Part shown: positions 7,468 through 15,738 of the stretch, one piece after another
Position numbering within the stretch: the first letter of the stretch is position 1
How the letters are laid out: each line of letters opens with the position of its first letter
Assembly: GCA_025358075.1 (NCBI GenBank)
Contig: JANYKU010000110.1
Location: 1-32,034 of the forward strand
Source of the DNA: Ilumatobacteraceae bacterium
Lineage (GTDB): Bacteria; Actinomycetota; Acidimicrobiia; Acidimicrobiales; Ilumatobacteraceae
Length of the DNA stretch: 32,034 nt
Direction of reading: 5' to 3'
Made by a program: the position numbers and the translations under genes
Notes under the pieces: model-generated
What the model was told of the DNA's origin: nothing
The model's database searches: none
The model's input: only the letters and a program-made list of their open reading frames with translations

Positions 7468-9825
7468 TCAGGGTTCCTTGCTGACGGTGTCGAGGGCGGC
7501 GTCCGGAAGGGCGGTGCCGCGGGTCGGTGCGTGATGTTCGAGCCGTACCAGTATCGCCTTCGCAGCCGGCGTTTGCGCGCCGACTCCGTGGTGGTCGAGT
7601 GCGATCAGCACGTTGGTTTCGGGGTAATACGCGGCGGCGCAGCCGAGCGGTGTGGGGTACGCGACGATCCGGTAGCCCGTCGCGGTGCGCTCCCTGTCCG
7701 AGAACGTGCTGACGATGTCGACGATGTCCCCGTCGGTGAAACCGAGCCGAGTGATGTCGATCGGGTTGACCATGATGATGTGGCGATCGCCGGAGATGCC
7801 CCGGTAGCGGTCGTCGTGTCCGTAGACAGTCGTGTTGTACTGGTCGTGAGATCGCAGTGTCTGCAGTGTCAGCTGGTCCGCGGGTCGGACCGCTGTGCTC
7901 ACCGTGGTGATGGTGAACTTGGCAGTGCCATCATCCGTAGGGAATCGACGCTCGTCGCGGGGCGGATGCGGCAGCGAAAAGCCTCCCGGCACACCGACGC
8001 GCTCATTGAACCGCTCGAAGCCGGGAATGACCCGCGCGATGCAGTCGCGGATAGCGTCGTTGTCATCCCGAAACGCTGCCCAGGGGACCTTGTGGCGCGG
8101 GCCGAGGAGTTGCTCGGCGAGGTCGCACACGATGGTCGCCTCACTGAGCAAGCTCGCCGACGGAGGCGCCAGCACACCGCTCGACCGATGCACGAGGCCC
8201 ATCGAATCCTCGACCGTCACGAACCGCGGTCCGTTCGGTCCGATGTCCGCGTCGAGCCGGCTCAGCGTCGGCAGAATGATCCCTGTCGCTCCGCACATCA
8301 CATGGGAACGGTTCAGTTTCGTCGAGATCTGCACCGTCAGTTGCGCCTGTGTGAGGGCTGTCTCGGTCAGGCCGGTGTCTGGGGTTGCCCGCACGAAGTT
8401 GCCGCCCAACCCGACGAAGACCCGCGCCGTGCCAGTGGAGAACGCGCGGACGGCGTCGATGGTGTCAAGACCATCGAGGCGCGGCATCGGTGTCGTGAAT
8501 TCGGCTTCGAGGGCGTCGAGCAGTTCGGGCTCAGGTCGTTCGAAGATGCCCATCGTGCGGTCGCCTTGCACGTTGCTGTGACCTCGCACAGGGCAAAGTC
8601 CAGCCCCCGGTCGTCCGATGTGCCCGCCGAGCAAGGCGAGGTTCGTCATCTCGTTGATGGTGTCGACGGCGTCGAGGTGTTGCGTGATGCCCATTGCCCA
8701 GCAGATGATGAGACGCCTGGCGCCGACGATGATCTCGAACGCTGCGTTCACAGCGTCGCTGGCGAGGCCGGTGGCGGCGAGCAGCGCTTCTTGATCGACG
8801 GTCTCGTAGTGCTCGGCGAGTTCATCGAAGCCTGACGTATGACGGTCGATGAAGGGCCGGTCGATCGTGGAGGGCCGCTCCATGGCGCGTCGCACCAGGC
8901 GGGCATTCCACAACTGGAACAGTGCATGGTCACCGCCGAGCCGGATCGGAAGGTGGAGGTCGGCCAGATCGGTGCCATGACCGAGGAGGCCGCGCAGCTG
9001 CTGCGGGTTCTTGAACCGCAGCAATCCTGCTTCGGGAAGCGGGTTGATCGCCACGATCCTCGCGCCGCCGCGCTTGGCGGCTTCCAGGGTTGTCATCATG
9101 CGTGGATGGTTGCTACCCGGGTTCTGCCCGGCGATCACGATCACATCAGCAGCGGTGAAATCCTCGAGACTCACGGACCCTTTGCCGATCCCGATGCTGC
9201 GTCCGAGAGCGAGGCTGGTTGGTTCGTGGCACATGTTCGAGCAATCGGGGAGGTTGTTCGTGCCGTAACAGCGCGCAAGCAACTGGAACACGAACGCAGC
9301 CTCGTTACTGGTCCGTCCCGACGTGTAAAACACTGCCTCGTTGGGGTCCTGTAACGCGCGGAGCTGCCCGGCGATTTCGGCGAAGGCGTCGTGCCACGAG
9401 ATCGGTTCATAATGGGTGCCGCCCGGCCTTTTGATCATCGGCGAGGTCAGCCGTCCTGCTTCGCCGAGCCAGAAGTCGGAGCGAGAACACAGATCTTCGA
9501 GTGAATGCTCAGCGAAGAACGACGCGTCGATTCGCGTCTTCGGTGCAGCCTCGGCCACCGCCTTGGCGCCGCTCTCACAAAACTCCACCCGATGCCGCTG
9601 CGAAGGCGGCGCCTCCGGCCATGCGCATCCGGGGCAGTCGTAGCCGTCGGGCTGATTGATCACCGCGAGCGCTTTCACCGCACGGGAGGCGCCCATGTGT
9701 TGAATTGAACGGCGTATGGTCACTGCGATCGCTGGCAGCCCTGTCGCCCAGTTCGGCGGGGCGCGGATGACGTGGGCAACGGGTTCGCGCTCAGTTTCGG
9801 GTGCCATCGTCACAGGATCGTGCAT
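7468..9825 (-). CDS. FdhF/YdeP-family molybdopterin oxidoreductase
   Basis: A 785-residue cytoplasmic molybdoenzyme of the FdhF/YdeP group, linked in E. coli to acid resistance but with unknown substrate. Diagnostic features are DGYDCPGCAWPE near the N-terminus, TSGRTSNEAAFVFQLLAR, LPDCSNMCHEPTS, GGHIGRPGAGLCPVRGHSNV and a C-terminal molybdopterin-binding domain (HIIMVNPIDITRLG). In-frame starts at 9933 and 9993 exist, but the ATG at 9825 is preceded by GGAGGAG at 11 bases and by a SigB-like promoter whose predicted transcript start (about 9861) lies downstream of 9933. This start also gives the usual family length. It heads an operon with the small membrane protein at 6968-7465. The MOSC protein further right may share cofactor-related roles. 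Confidence 0.93.
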   Translation of the reverse strand: MHDPVTMAPETEREPVAHVIRAPPNWATGLPAIAVTIRRSIQHMGASRAVKALAVINQPDGYDCPGCAWPEAPPSQRHRVEFCESGAKAVAEAAPKTRIDASFFAEHSLEDLCSRSDFWLGEAGRLTSPMIKRPGGTHYEPISWHDAFAEIAGQLRALQDPNEAVFYTSGRTSNEAAFVFQLLARCYGTNNLPDCSNMCHEPTSLALGRSIGIGKGSVSLEDFTAADVIVIAGQNPGSNHPRMMTTLEAAKRGGARIVAINPLPEAGLLRFKNPQQLRGLLGHGTDLADLHLPIRLGGDHALFQLWNARLVRRAMERPSTIDRPFIDRHTSGFDELAEHYETVDQEALLAATGLASDAVNAAFEIIVGARRLIICWAMGITQHLDAVDTINEMTNLALLGGHIGRPGAGLCPVRGHSNVQGDRTMGIFERPEPELLDALEAEFTTPMPRLDGLDTIDAVRAFSTGTARVFVGLGGNFVRATPDTGLTETALTQAQLTVQISTKLNRSHVMCGATGIILPTLSRLDADIGPNGPRFVTVEDSMGLVHRSSGVLAPPSASLLSEATIVCDLAEQLLGPRHKVPWAAFRDDNDAIRDCIARVIPGFERFNERVGVPGGFSLPHPPRDERRFPTDDGTAKFTITTVSTAVRPADQLTLQTLRSHDQYNTTVYGHDDRYRGISGDRHIIMVNPIDITRLGFTDGDIVDIVSTFSDRERTATGYRIVAYPTPLGCAAAYYPETNVLIALDHHGVGAQTPAAKAILVRLEHHAPTRGTALPDAALDTVSKEP

Positions 9826-9867
9826 CGAGTCGTTCGCTCCTCCGACGCCGATCGGCGCCGATCCGAT

Positions 9868-9893
9868 ATACCCCAACGGCGGACGGCTCAGAC
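9868..9893 (-). promoter_or_regulatory. SigB/SigF-like promoter of the FdhF/YdeP gene
   Basis: Minus strand GGTCT (GTCT at 9893-9890), 16-base spacer, GGGTAT (9873-9868). It gives a leader of about 36 bases to the ATG at 9825 and decides that start over longer readings. Confidence 0.6.
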
Positions 9894-10063
9894 CCGGGGC
9901 TTGCGGAAGCTGACCCTCGCCCGGCTGGGACATCGATCGGCAATGTAACCACCTCGGAGCAACACGCCCGATGGCTAGCCGAGCGCAACCCACTCATACA
10001 CAACTCCGACCCTCGGTGACGCCGCCGACGAGTTCGGCCGTCATGTTGAAAGGATCGAACACG

Positions 10064-10522
10064 TCAACGGGCGACATCGGCGCGGCCCGAGCAGGGTAAC
10101 TGGTCGAATCGCGAACGAACACCGTCCGCGACATCTGCCGGCACGGCGGAAGGCGATGTCTGTTGATGCAGTCGGGGAGCTTCGAGGATGGACAGCAAGC
10201 TGAGCAGGTGGGCTGGTTGCCCAGCGTGATTGCGTATCGTGAGTGACCCGCCGAGGTCTGTCAGGACCCTGCGTGCGGCGATCAGCGCGCCGTATCCCGA
10301 ACAGTCCATAAAGGTCACGTCGGTCATATCGACCACGATGGCGAGGTCAACGCCTTGGAGGCAGGCTCGACGAACCAGGTCGCGGGCGGCGATGTCGAGT
10401 TCTCCCGAGACATGGACGACGCGATACCCGCCCGCTGGCGTGCTGGACACCGCAAACCCGACGTCGTCAGGATCGACGATCGCCACAGACTCGCTACTGG
10501 CCGACGGGTGGGCTGTGAGCAC
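10064..10522 (-). CDS. STAS-domain anti-anti-sigma factor (RsbV/SpoIIAA-like)
   Basis: A 152-residue STAS protein that would bind an anti-sigma kinase and release a stress sigma factor. Core motif VDMTDVTFMDCSGYGALIAA carries the serine normally phosphorylated (in DCSG), preceded by YRVVHVSGELDIAARD. GTG at 10522 is chosen because AAGGAG sits five bases upstream on the minus strand (10533-10528); a much longer upstream frame has no protein-like content. A tail of about 40 residues after the STAS core is unusual. It is divergent from the hemerythrin gene and closely resembles the second STAS protein at 13032-13403, including a shared GQPAHLL segment, so the two are likely paralogues. Confidence 0.85.
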   Translation of the reverse strand: MLTAHPSASSESVAIVDPDDVGFAVSSTPAGGYRVVHVSGELDIAARDLVRRACLQGVDLAIVVDMTDVTFMDCSGYGALIAARRVLTDLGGSLTIRNHAGQPAHLLSLLSILEAPRLHQQTSPSAVPADVADGVRSRFDQLPCSGRADVAR

Positions 10523-10684
10523 GTTGTCTCCTTGGCAGGCATCGGCGAAACCAAGGTTTGGAGCAACGCGGCTGGGAGCAGGGTTCGCTCCTAGCCGTAC
10601 CGTATATCGTCGTCGAGCGGCCCGCAACAGCCACACCCCTTGACACCAGTTGCCTCCGCGTCGCCCCGACGAATCCTGCCAGGT

Positions 10685-10710
10685 GTTTGTCGTCGGCCGC
10701 GAGGGGGTAC
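10685..10710 (+). promoter_or_regulatory. SigB/SigF-like promoter of the hemerythrin gene
   Basis: GTTT (10685-10688), 16 bases, GGGTAC (10705-10710), followed 35 bases later by the ATG with AAGGAG between. Confidence 0.65.
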
Positions 10711-10744
10711 AGGCTCCTTCATCGTCCCAACGAAGGAGCAGTAC

Positions 10745-11185
10745 ATGCCGGCAGCCGACAACGATGTGACCACCGTCGTCCTCGAACAACACAAACAAGT
10801 TGTTAAGCAACTCGACGCGGTGCGGATCGCGACAGGCAGCGCGCGAGCGGACGAGTTCGATTCGCTCGCGGCAATGCTCGACGTGCACGAGACCGCGGAA
10901 GAGACAGTGATCTACCCAGCGCTGCGCAAACTCGGTGACGAAGGGACTCGGGTGGCCGACAACCGCACTCACGAAGAAGACGCAGCCAAAGAGATCTTGA
11001 CGAAGTTGAAGGGTCTGGACACCGGCTCCCAGGACTTCGAGGTTCTCTTCGGGGAATTCAGCTCCAAGGTCCACGCACACGCCGCGAGCGAAGAGAGCGA
11101 AGTCATCCCGTTGTTGACGAGTTCAGTGTTCCCTGAGGAGCGACAGGCGATGGGTGACGCGTTTCTCGCATCACAACACTCGTGA
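10745..11185 (+). CDS. Hemerythrin-like HHE domain protein
   Basis: A 146-residue four-helix-bundle protein that binds a di-iron centre and is used for oxygen, iron or redox sensing or storage. Ligand-bearing helices are visible in order: LEQHKQVVKQLD, LDVHETAEETVIYPAL, THEEDAAKEIL and HAHAASEESEVIPLL, giving the H...HxxxE...H...HxxxE pattern. ATG at 10745 follows AAGGAG (10733-10738) with six bases between. It is divergent from a STAS gene and has its own SigB-like promoter, so it probably belongs to the stress regulon. Single gene; the next 950 bases hold nothing clear. Confidence 0.9.
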   Translation: MPAADNDVTTVVLEQHKQVVKQLDAVRIATGSARADEFDSLAAMLDVHETAEETVIYPALRKLGDEGTRVADNRTHEEDAAKEILTKLKGLDTGSQDFEVLFGEFSSKVHAHAASEESEVIPLLTSSVFPEERQAMGDAFLASQHS

Positions 11186-12137
11186 TCGCAGTAGCCGATA
11201 TGATCGGTCACTCAGAGTATTCGGCGTGAGTGAAACGATCGAGGTCCTCGAGCAGGCCCCGACGAGGTCTAGAGCCTGGCGCTGATCTTCGCGGCGGTAC
11301 TTCACGCCTGGCGTCACGTGTACTGACCCGGAACTAGAAGTGATTCTCGTACCGACCTCGCCGTACCGCCATCTGCGGCGGTCACGCTGGTGATGCTGCG
11401 CGAGGGGTAGGGAAGACATCGGGTCCTGAGACGTCGGGCCGGATGCGGTCGGCAGATCGCCCGTCGTCGGGCGCCACGCTTGTTCGACTGACGCTGGACC
11501 GGCAGCGACTATCTCGCGTCCAGCTCGTCGGTCACGGCGTCGATACGTGGTAGTAGTACCAACGTCCTGATCGACAACGGCTGGACTATCGACGTTGCGC
11601 AGATAGTCGACTTCCGCCGCGTCGCTCAAGCGCCGCTCAGAGGAGCCAATCGCATCCTCATCAAAGCTCTCGGCATGGTCCTGCGGGTCGCTCACGCATA
11701 TGAGATACCCCTCGCACCACAAATGAAACCCCGACCGAGGATTGCGCGGTCTCGTCGAGCCCAGAACTGCAGAGTGATGAATCGGCGGCTCCAGTGACAC
11801 TCCCCAGCACGATATCCACAACGCCAGGCGTCATCATCGTGATCGATCGCCCAGCCCACTCACGCGGCTTGATGGACAGAATCGACCGAGGTCCCGAGCG
11901 AGGTCCCTGATGCCACGCCAAATCGCCAGGTTTTGGTCAGCCGCCGTCGCGGCCAACCCGAGGCCTGAACGCGATAGAGCCCCGACCGCCATGTGGGCGC
12001 GCGTGCTATCACGGGTTGATCGTCGGTGACGTGCCCATCGTGAATTGAATAGTCGGCGACAATGCCAGACTTGAAGCCACGCACCGCCGAGGGACCCGCC
12101 GAGCTCGCTCGGTCGGGTCGTCGGCGCTGCCTGGGGG
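11186..12137. other. Long stretch without a supported gene
   Basis: Open frames occur (for example minus 11171-11821 and 11661-11921) but switch between unlike compositions. They lack ribosome-binding sites, and their third-codon-position GC is only moderate. An acidic patch on the minus strand around 11570-11700 (SDPQDHAESFDEDAIGSSER) looks faintly protein-like and could be a relic. AT content is a little higher than in the neighbouring genes. I see no repeats, tRNA or insertion-sequence ends. Confidence 0.4.
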
Positions 12138-12329
12138 TTAGTGCCTGGTGACCTTGTCTTTCACCTTGTCGACGACATCGTCGGCCTTGTCCTTCACGTC
12201 CGCGACGAATCCCTTGGCTTTGCCGGCTCTTTCGTCGGCCTTGCCCTGCTTCTTGAGGTCTTTGTTGCCGGTGAGGTCACCGACCGCCTGCTTGACCTTT
12301 CCTTTGGCCTTGTCTACTTCCTTGCCCAT
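12138..12329 (-). CDS. CsbD-family stress protein
   Basis: A 63-residue, lysine-rich, highly charged protein: MGKEVDKAKGKVKQAVGDLT then NKDLKKQGKADERAGKAKG. This is the CsbD signature, a small general-stress protein controlled by SigB in Bacillus, of unknown mechanism. ATG at 12329 follows AAAGGAAA at a good distance; the longer frame from 12401 adds non-coding leader. It is the last gene of a minus-strand series (STAS, membrane protein, 23-residue peptide, CsbD). Confidence 0.92.
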   Translation of the reverse strand: MGKEVDKAKGKVKQAVGDLTGNKDLKKQGKADERAGKAKGFVADVKDKADDVVDKVKDKVTRH

Positions 12330-12404
12330 GATGTTTCCTTTCCCTGGCGTGGACCCGCGATCCCAGACTCCCGTCGGAGATCGAGGCTGAAGTTGCAGCA
12401 CCGG

Positions 12405-12476
12405 TTATCGGCGCATCAACAGAACAACGACGACGATGATCACTATCAGCAGGACCAATCCTCCACCGATGTACAT
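12405..12476 (-). CDS. 23-residue hydrophobic membrane peptide
   Basis: Starts MYIGGGLVLLIVIIVVVV and ends LLMRR, a single membrane helix with two terminal arginines, oriented as a typical type-I-like micropeptide. It is preceded by a strong ribosome-binding site AAAGGAGA (minus strand, 12488-12481) four bases before the ATG and ends in TAA. It lies between the four-helix membrane protein and CsbD. Tiny hydrophobic stress peptides of this form are common in bacteria and routinely missed. Function unknown; membrane association is inferred. Confidence 0.7.
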   Translation of the reverse strand: MYIGGGLVLLIVIIVVVVLLMRR

Positions 12477-12503
12477 GTTCTCTCCTTTCGGATTCCGCGA
12501 TGT

Positions 12504-13016
12504 TCAGCGGAAGTCCTGTGTGATGGTGCTCGAGCGCTTGGCGAACCGTGGTAGCAGCAGCGCCGCGAGTACAACGACGGCGCCTGCGAGAACCGCGAGC
12601 CAGGCCATCGATGATTCGAGAGCGAGAGCCGTGTGGAACGACTTCGTCTGCACGGCCCCAATGAAACCGGCGACGCCTAGCACGCCGCCGAAGAACATCG
12701 CGCTGGCGCGAGATCGGGCGGCGCCGCTGGCGAGCAGACAGACGCCAAGGCCGATCTCGATCAAGCCCAAGGTGGTGGTGTGCGTGAAACCGAGCACTTT
12801 GACGACCGGAACGGACATGGGGCCGGAGAAACCGCCGCGCACGATCGCGATCAACCCGATGACCAGCAACACGAGACCGACGAGCGCGGCAATCACCGCA
12901 TCAGGCGCGTACCGCGCCCCGGAGGTCGTGCGAACGTGTCGCCCCAACGCGGCCGCTGGTGTGGTCTCGACGACAGCGTCGCTGCGCTCTTGGTGGGGAC
13001 CTTCAGTAATTGTCAT
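12504..13016 (-). CDS. Four-helix membrane protein of unknown function
   Basis: A 170-residue protein with a polar N-terminus of about 35 residues, then four hydrophobic helices (VIAALVGLVLLVIGLIAIV; TLGLIEIGLGVCLLASGA; MFFGGVLGVAGFIGAV; MAWLAVLAGAVVVLAALLL). No catalytic motif is visible. ATG at 13016 follows GAAGGGAG, and only 15 bases separate it from the upstream STAS stop, so the two are co-transcribed. It resembles small actinobacterial DoxX/DUF4383-like membrane proteins only in layout, so I leave it unnamed. Confidence 0.8.
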   Translation of the reverse strand: MTITEGPHQERSDAVVETTPAAALGRHVRTTSGARYAPDAVIAALVGLVLLVIGLIAIVRGGFSGPMSVPVVKVLGFTHTTTLGLIEIGLGVCLLASGAARSRASAMFFGGVLGVAGFIGAVQTKSFHTALALESSMAWLAVLAGAVVVLAALLLPRFAKRSSTITQDFR

Positions 13017-13031
13017 GGCAATTCTCCCTTC

Positions 13032-13403
13032 TCAAACGACCGGGGTCATGGGATCGACCGATTCGGACTCGGCGAGCAAGGTCAGCAGGTGGGCCGGCTG
13101 GCCCGTTGGACGACGAACGATGACCGACCCTCCGCGTTGTTGAATCGCGAGACGAACCGCGACCAACGCGCCGTACCCGGAGCAATCCAGGAACGTCAAC
13201 CGGGACATGTCGATGACCAGGGCAGAGTGATCACCGGTGACACATGCTTTGTAGAACTCGTCGCGAGCAGCGAGGTCGAGTTCGCCGCAGACGTGGACCA
13301 CACGGCGGCAGTCATCTGCAGCGATCCTCACCGTAAACGCTGAACCTTCGCTCGCGGTGCGAGTCCTCAACGATCGTGAACGGGGTTTCGTTGAAATCGA
13401 CAC
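13032..13403 (-). CDS. STAS-domain anti-anti-sigma factor (second copy)
   Basis: A 123-residue STAS protein. CRRVVHVCGELDLAARDEF begins the fold and VIDMSRLTFLDCSGYGALVA contains the phosphorylatable serine of DCSG. GTG at 13403 is chosen because GAAGGTG lies five bases upstream; a frame opening at 13511 adds an arginine-rich stretch that looks non-coding. Upstream lies a truncated RsbW-like anti-sigma gene, the usual genetic partner of a STAS protein. Downstream are the membrane protein, micropeptide and CsbD. It probably takes part in release of a SigB/SigF-type sigma factor. Confidence 0.87.
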   Translation of the reverse strand: MSISTKPRSRSLRTRTASEGSAFTVRIAADDCRRVVHVCGELDLAARDEFYKACVTGDHSALVIDMSRLTFLDCSGYGALVAVRLAIQQRGGSVIVRRPTGQPAHLLTLLAESESVDPMTPVV

Positions 13404-13565
13404 GTGGACACCTTCGTGATGCGAAGCCGAGGGTCCGGAGCTACGCCGTGGCCGACGGAACTTCCGCCAGCGAACACACTCCAATTGTGCGGTGACCAAC
13501 GACCCTGCCATAGAGCCAAAAGTCCCAAACGCGTGGTGACGCGGATCGCCCGCGCCGACGTATCG

Positions 13566-13790
13566 TTACGCCCTAATCCGCGGAGCCTGTGCTGCGGAGA
13601 CCTCAGATCGGGTCGTTGGAGGTGAGCACCCGCCGGGCTGCTTCTGCGTCACAAGTTCGCTGACCAGCAGCACGACGACGTCGCGTACGGACGAATCAAA
13701 TCCTCCAAGGCACGAGGCGGCGAAGCGCCGCGCGACCCCGACGCTTTCAGGAAGCGCTGCGAGTGCGACTACTTGAATCGGAATCTCCAT
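13566..13790 (-). pseudogene. Truncated RsbW/SpoIIAB-type anti-sigma factor (N-terminal piece)
   Basis: The first about 48 residues match the opening of an anti-sigma serine kinase: LPESVGVARRFAASCL, then VRDVVVLLVSELVT. The family normally continues SELVTNAxxHA into the ATP-binding (HATPase_c_2) fold. Here the chain turns into QKQPGGCSPPTTRSEV and stops, and no continuation is found in any frame downstream. So the kinase domain is lost by deletion or replacement. ATG at 13790; the site carries a SigB-like promoter about 70 bases upstream. If the loss is real, the neighbouring STAS protein must act on an anti-sigma factor encoded elsewhere. Confidence 0.65.
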
Positions 13791-13810
13791 CAACTTGAAT
13801 CGGAGTCTCC
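13771..13810. repeat. Two near-identical 18-bp direct repeats
   Basis: ACTTGAATCGGAATCTCC at 13771-13788 and ACTTGAATCGGAGTCTCC at 13793-13810, one mismatch, 22-base period. The repeats cover the start of the truncated anti-sigma gene and its leader, so they could be a regulator site or a small tandem duplication that altered the start. Confidence 0.75.
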
Positions 13811-13858
13811 TCCATCGTCATGTTCAGCCTCAGCCGGTCTACAACGCGCAGGCGCTGA

Positions 13859-13884
13859 CTACCCCGGGGTGCTCGTGGAGAAAC
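13859..13884 (-). promoter_or_regulatory. SigB/SigF-like promoter upstream of the anti-sigma/STAS unit
   Basis: Minus strand GGTTT (GTTT at 13884-13881), 16 bases, GGGTAG (13864-13859). Predicted transcript start is near 13852, about 60 bases before the anti-sigma ATG. Autoregulation of the anti-sigma/anti-anti-sigma operon by its own sigma factor is typical of SigB/SigF systems. Confidence 0.55.
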
Positions 13885-14022
13885 CTTTTCCATGTTGCCG
13901 ATGTACCCCGCTGAGATCATCGCCCAGCGGACAAGAAGGTGATAGTTCCACGGTTGAACCGATCGGAGAATGCGGGTTACCCTGCCTCATACGTTGCGGC
14001 GCAAGCGAGGAGGATCTGATCC

Positions 14023-15738
14023 GTGGCTGAGCTGATCCTCGGCCCGATGCTGCGTCATGTCTCCGAGACCTCGGCCACCATCTGGGTCGAGACCACTGAA
14101 CGCTGCACGGTCGACGTTCTCGGGACTTCGAGCCCCACCTTCTGCGTTGCGGGCCACCACTATGCCCTGGTAATTGTCGAGGGCCTCGAGGCGGTGTCGT
14201 CGATCGAGTATCGACTGACGCTCGATGGAGAGCTTCGCTGGCCGCGCGCCGACAGTTCGCTGCCGCCAAGCCGGATTCGTACGCTCGGTGGAGAAGCGAC
14301 GTGCAAGATTGTCTTCGGCTCGTGTCGCACCGCTGCGCCACATGACGCGCCGTGGTCGCTCGAGCTCGCGCTCGACTCGCGCGGACGAGGCGTCGATGCG
14401 TTGCATGTCTATGCGATGTGGATGGTGGATCATCCGCCGGAGGAATGGCCGGAGTTGGCCGTGTTCCTCGGTGATCAGATCTACGCCGACGACTCGTCTC
14501 CCAACGCCCGAGAGCACATCGCCAGGGCTCGAAGGAGTTTGGATCATTACGACCCGGAAAAGAAGTTGCCGCCCGAGCTGGTCGATGGTTTCGAGGAATA
14601 CACGTGGTTGTATCAGGAGTCGTGGTCACTCGAGTTCGAACAGTGGTTCTTCGCGAACGTGCCGACCGTGATGATCTTCGACGATCACGAGATGGTCGAC
14701 GATTGGAACATCTCCGACGCCTGGGTACGCGACGTCCGCCAGACGCGCTGGTGGGAGACTCACGTGATCGGCGGGTTGATGACCTACTGGTTGTACCAGC
14801 ACCTCGGCAACCTGAGTCCAGAAGCTGTCAGATCGGAAGGGTTGGTCGAAGCGCTCAGTCGAGTGGAAGATGGCGAGAAGGTGTTGCGCGATTGGGCGAT
14901 GCAAGCCGAGGAGTTCACTCCCGTCGCGGGCAGGTACCGCTTCAGCATCGTGCGCGATATCGGTCGGGTACGGCTCGTGATGATCGACTCGCGAAATGTG
15001 CGGGTGCTGGAGCCCAAGCACCGCAGAATGGTCGACGACGAGGAGTGGCAGTGGGTGATAGAGGCCTGTCACGCCGATGTCGACCACCTGCTGATCGGCA
15101 CCTCGCTTCCGGCGTTCGTACCCGGCGGCCTGCACGACTTCCAGGATTGGAGCGAAGCCATCTGCGATGGAGTGTGGGGCTGGCCGGGCCGAAAGCTCGG
15201 GGAGTGGCTCCGCGTCAAAGCCGACATGGAGGACTGGTCGGCGTTCCGTGGCTCGTTCAACGCCCTCCTCGATCTGCTGGGCGAGTTGGGTGCGAGCTCG
15301 CGACCGGATGCTCCCGAGACGATCTCGATATTGGCGGGCGACATCCATTTCTCATATGCGTCGGAGATTCGATTCCCGCAGCCGATGAAGTCGCGTGTGC
15401 ATCAGCTGGTGAGCTCACCAATCCGCAACGCCTTGAAGCCGCCCGAGAGCACTGCGATGCGCCTCGGAACCTCGAGGATCGCCGGCGGTCTCGGGCGAGT
15501 ACTTCGACGGGGTGCGGGCCGCAGACGGCCATCCGTCACATGGCAGATCGATGTTGGGCCGGTCTTCGCCAACACCCTCGGCGAGCTCTCGTTCCAATCG
15601 CGGTCGGCGCGCCTGTGCATCTTGCAGGCTCGTCCTCATGTGGATGACGCCAAACCGGAGTTCGACGAACTTATCGAGATCGATCTCGTTGCGGGGGCGC
15701 GTTCACAAGCAGGCACCTCGTTGCATCAGGGTGCCTGA
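14023..15738 (+). CDS. PhoD-like metallophosphatase
   Basis: A 571-residue protein of the alkaline phosphatase D/metallophosphatase class, expected to hydrolyse phosphate mono- or diesters with a metal centre. Motifs in order: KIVFGSCRTA, ELAVFLGDQIYADD, TVMIFDDHEMVDDWN and SILAGDIHFSYAS, corresponding to the metal ligands of the family. The N-terminal 90 residues form the beta-sandwich found in PhoD. No Tat or Sec signal is visible, so it may act in the cytoplasm, unlike secreted PhoD. GTG at 14023 has GAGGAGG nine bases upstream. A weaker SigB-like element (GTTG at 13953, GGGTTA at 13974, 17-base spacer) precedes it. Its end overlaps the convergent DUF1206 gene by 13 bases. Confidence 0.88.
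   Translation: MAELILGPMLRHVSETSATIWVETTERCTVDVLGTSSPTFCVAGHHYALVIVEGLEAVSSIEYRLTLDGELRWPRADSSLPPSRIRTLGGEATCKIVFGSCRTAAPHDAPWSLELALDSRGRGVDALHVYAMWMVDHPPEEWPELAVFLGDQIYADDSSPNAREHIARARRSLDHYDPEKKLPPELVDGFEEYTWLYQESWSLEFEQWFFANVPTVMIFDDHEMVDDWNISDAWVRDVRQTRWWETHVIGGLMTYWLYQHLGNLSPEAVRSEGLVEALSRVEDGEKVLRDWAMQAEEFTPVAGRYRFSIVRDIGRVRLVMIDSRNVRVLEPKHRRMVDDEEWQWVIEACHADVDHLLIGTSLPAFVPGGLHDFQDWSEAICDGVWGWPGRKLGEWLRVKADMEDWSAFRGSFNALLDLLGELGASSRPDAPETISILAGDIHFSYASEIRFPQPMKSRVHQLVSSPIRNALKPPESTAMRLGTSRIAGGLGRVLRRGAGRRRPSVTWQIDVGPVFANTLGELSFQSRSARLCILQARPHVDDAKPEFDELIEIDLVAGARSQAGTSLHQGA

Noticed and set aside
7438..8835. 465-codon plus-strand frame opposite the FdhF/YdeP gene
   Set aside because: Arginine/aspartate-rich mirror of a well-supported gene; no ribosome-binding site.
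11171..11821. 216-codon minus-strand open frame after the hemerythrin gene
   Set aside because: No ribosome-binding site, changing composition, moderate third-position GC and no recognisable motif. Treated as non-coding.
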